A stretch of DNA of 39,220 nucleotides from Calothrix sp. C42_A2020_038 (GTDB lineage Bacteria > Cyanobacteriota > Cyanobacteriia > Cyanobacteriales > Nostocaceae), in contig JACYLQ010000042.1 in NCBI GenBank assembly GCA_015272395.1, positions 1 through 39,220 of the forward strand. Direction: 5' to 3'. The notes under the pieces are model-generated. The model saw only the letters and a program-made list of their open reading frames with translations. It was not told where the DNA came from and searched no databases. Shown in pieces: positions 38,846 to 39,220 of the stretch. The number at the start of each line of letters is the position of its first letter. Position 1 is the stretch's first letter. Made by a program: the position numbers and the translations under genes.

Positions 38846-38861
38846 TGGCATGACTTTTGCA
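38846..38861 (+). promoter_or_regulatory. Sigma-54 (-24/-12) promoter
   Basis: TGGCATGACTTTTGCA matches the consensus TGGCACR-N4-TTGCW at every defined position except one (T for C at position 6). GG (38847-38848) and GC (38859-38860) are separated by exactly 10 bases, as sigma-54 requires. It lies 40 bases past the rpoN stop and points at the secreted-protein gene, predicting a start of transcription near 38872 and a leader of about 110 bases. Upstream, GTTTGGTTAA (near 38812) and TTATCAAAC (38837-38845) form an imperfect inverted repeat that might bind the activator. Confidence 0.8.
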
Positions 38862-38981
38862 CAAGAGAGTTATGTAGTCGCCATTGCTTCTACACCAAAC
38901 CTGAGAAAATTTAACTTCCACAATCGGAAATTAGTTTTCTTGGGAGGGTTTTGTACTTTACGACAAATGAGGATTTTCATC

Positions 38982-39220
38982 ATGAGTCGATTGATTAGCA
39001 CTCTGATTCTCCGATGTGGAGCTGGTGCAATTATTGCCCTTACAATCTCACCACTACTTGCAGAAACTGCTACAGCAGCATTACGACAACTTGATACATC
39101 AGAAATTGCTGCAACTGAGTCAGGAGTTCTGTACGCTCAAATCAAAGGAACTAAAGGTGGAACTACACCCCCACCCAAAGGTACTGAGCCACCCCCACCC
39201 AAAGGTACTGAGCCACCCCC
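38982..39220 (+). CDS. Secreted proline-rich repeat protein (partial, runs off the window)
   Basis: At least 79 codons are visible, and the 3' end is outside the window. The start is supported by TGAGGA 8 bases upstream. A Sec-type signal peptide is clear: MSRLIS, hydrophobic core (8-26), likely cleavage after Ala27 (LLA) or Ala32 (ATA). The mature part begins with a short acidic stretch (LDTSEIAATESG) and then a low-complexity region of KGT and proline runs, organised as the octapeptide KGTEPPPP. Such repeats suggest an extended, surface- or wall-spanning stalk. The only obvious promoter is the sigma-54 site 120 bases upstream, so this is the predicted target of the adjacent kinase, activator and RpoN. 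I do not recognise a family. Confidence 0.8.
   Translation, partial: MSRLISTLILRCGAGAIIALTISPLLAETATAALRQLDTSEIAATESGVLYAQIKGTKGGTTPPPKGTEPPPPKGTEPP
39177..39220 (+). repeat. 24-bp tandem repeat encoding KGTEPPPP
   Basis: The unit AAAGGTACTGAGCC plus ACCCCCACCC (24 bp) occupies 39177-39200 and is repeated identically from 39201 to the window end. Identity at the DNA level points to recent expansion and probable length variation between strains. Confidence 0.85.

Overview
The window comes from a cyanobacterium, most likely a filamentous one of the Nostocales. It carries psbA (photosystem II D1 protein), dapL, a TsaE/RuvC/YvcK set, an unusually large number of hybrid two-component proteins, a NACHT NTPase, GT2/two-partner-secretion and TonB-receptor remnants, and many small dispersed palindromes. 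The DNA is AT-rich. The palindrome GGCGCC is strongly over-represented (about 37 copies counted by eye, against 2-3 expected), with many CGCGCG/GCGCGC blocks. The usual cyanobacterial HIP1 octamer GCGATCGC is absent from the first 34.6 kb.

Layout. 0-5 kb: dapL, a flavin monooxygenase, and a cytochrome P450 paired with an unrecognised protein. 5-14 kb: a signalling array of a CBS-PAS-kinase-receiver hybrid, two receiver-kinase proteins, a receiver joined to a degenerate EAL domain, and an HTH-NACHT STAND-type NTPase beginning one base after the EAL gene. 14-15 kb: psbA with Glu130 (high-light type). 15-17.4 kb: a graveyard of outer-membrane genes, namely a broken TpsB (ShlB/FhaC) transporter, a GT2 protein ending in a cut-off TpsA N-terminus, and a TonB-receptor plug fragment. 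17.4-27.7 kb: two asparagine-synthetase-like proteins lacking the glutaminase cysteine, an HMA-like protein, and a LysA-fold protein in which the PLP lysine appears to be valine. A zinc-ribbon membrane protein, LemA and an M48 peptidase follow. 27.7-33.8 kb: ruvC, yvcK-like, tsaE, a ParA/MinD-like ATPase paired with a Tll0287-type haem sensor, and a sodium:solute symporter. 33.8-34.65 kb: a scarred stretch with a two-hairpin element, a 109-bp MITE, a frameshifted FinO-like gene and a truncated glutathione S-transferase.

34.65-39.2 kb: the main discovery. Three tightly packed genes encode a membrane NtrB-like histidine kinase, an NtrC-family activator with an intact GAFTGA loop, and a full-length sigma-54 factor (RpoN) with its RpoN box. 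Immediately downstream is a -24/-12 promoter, TGGCATGACTTTTGCA, with the exact GG-N10-GC spacing. It lies ahead of a gene for a secreted proline-rich protein with KGTEPPPP octapeptide repeats. Cyanobacteria are generally described as having only sigma-70-type factors, so this looks like a self-contained sigma-54 regulon (sensor, activator, sigma factor, target promoter, secreted product). The module has visibly higher GC and three HIP1 sites, unlike the rest of the window, which suggests arrival from another, HIP1-rich cyanobacterial genome.
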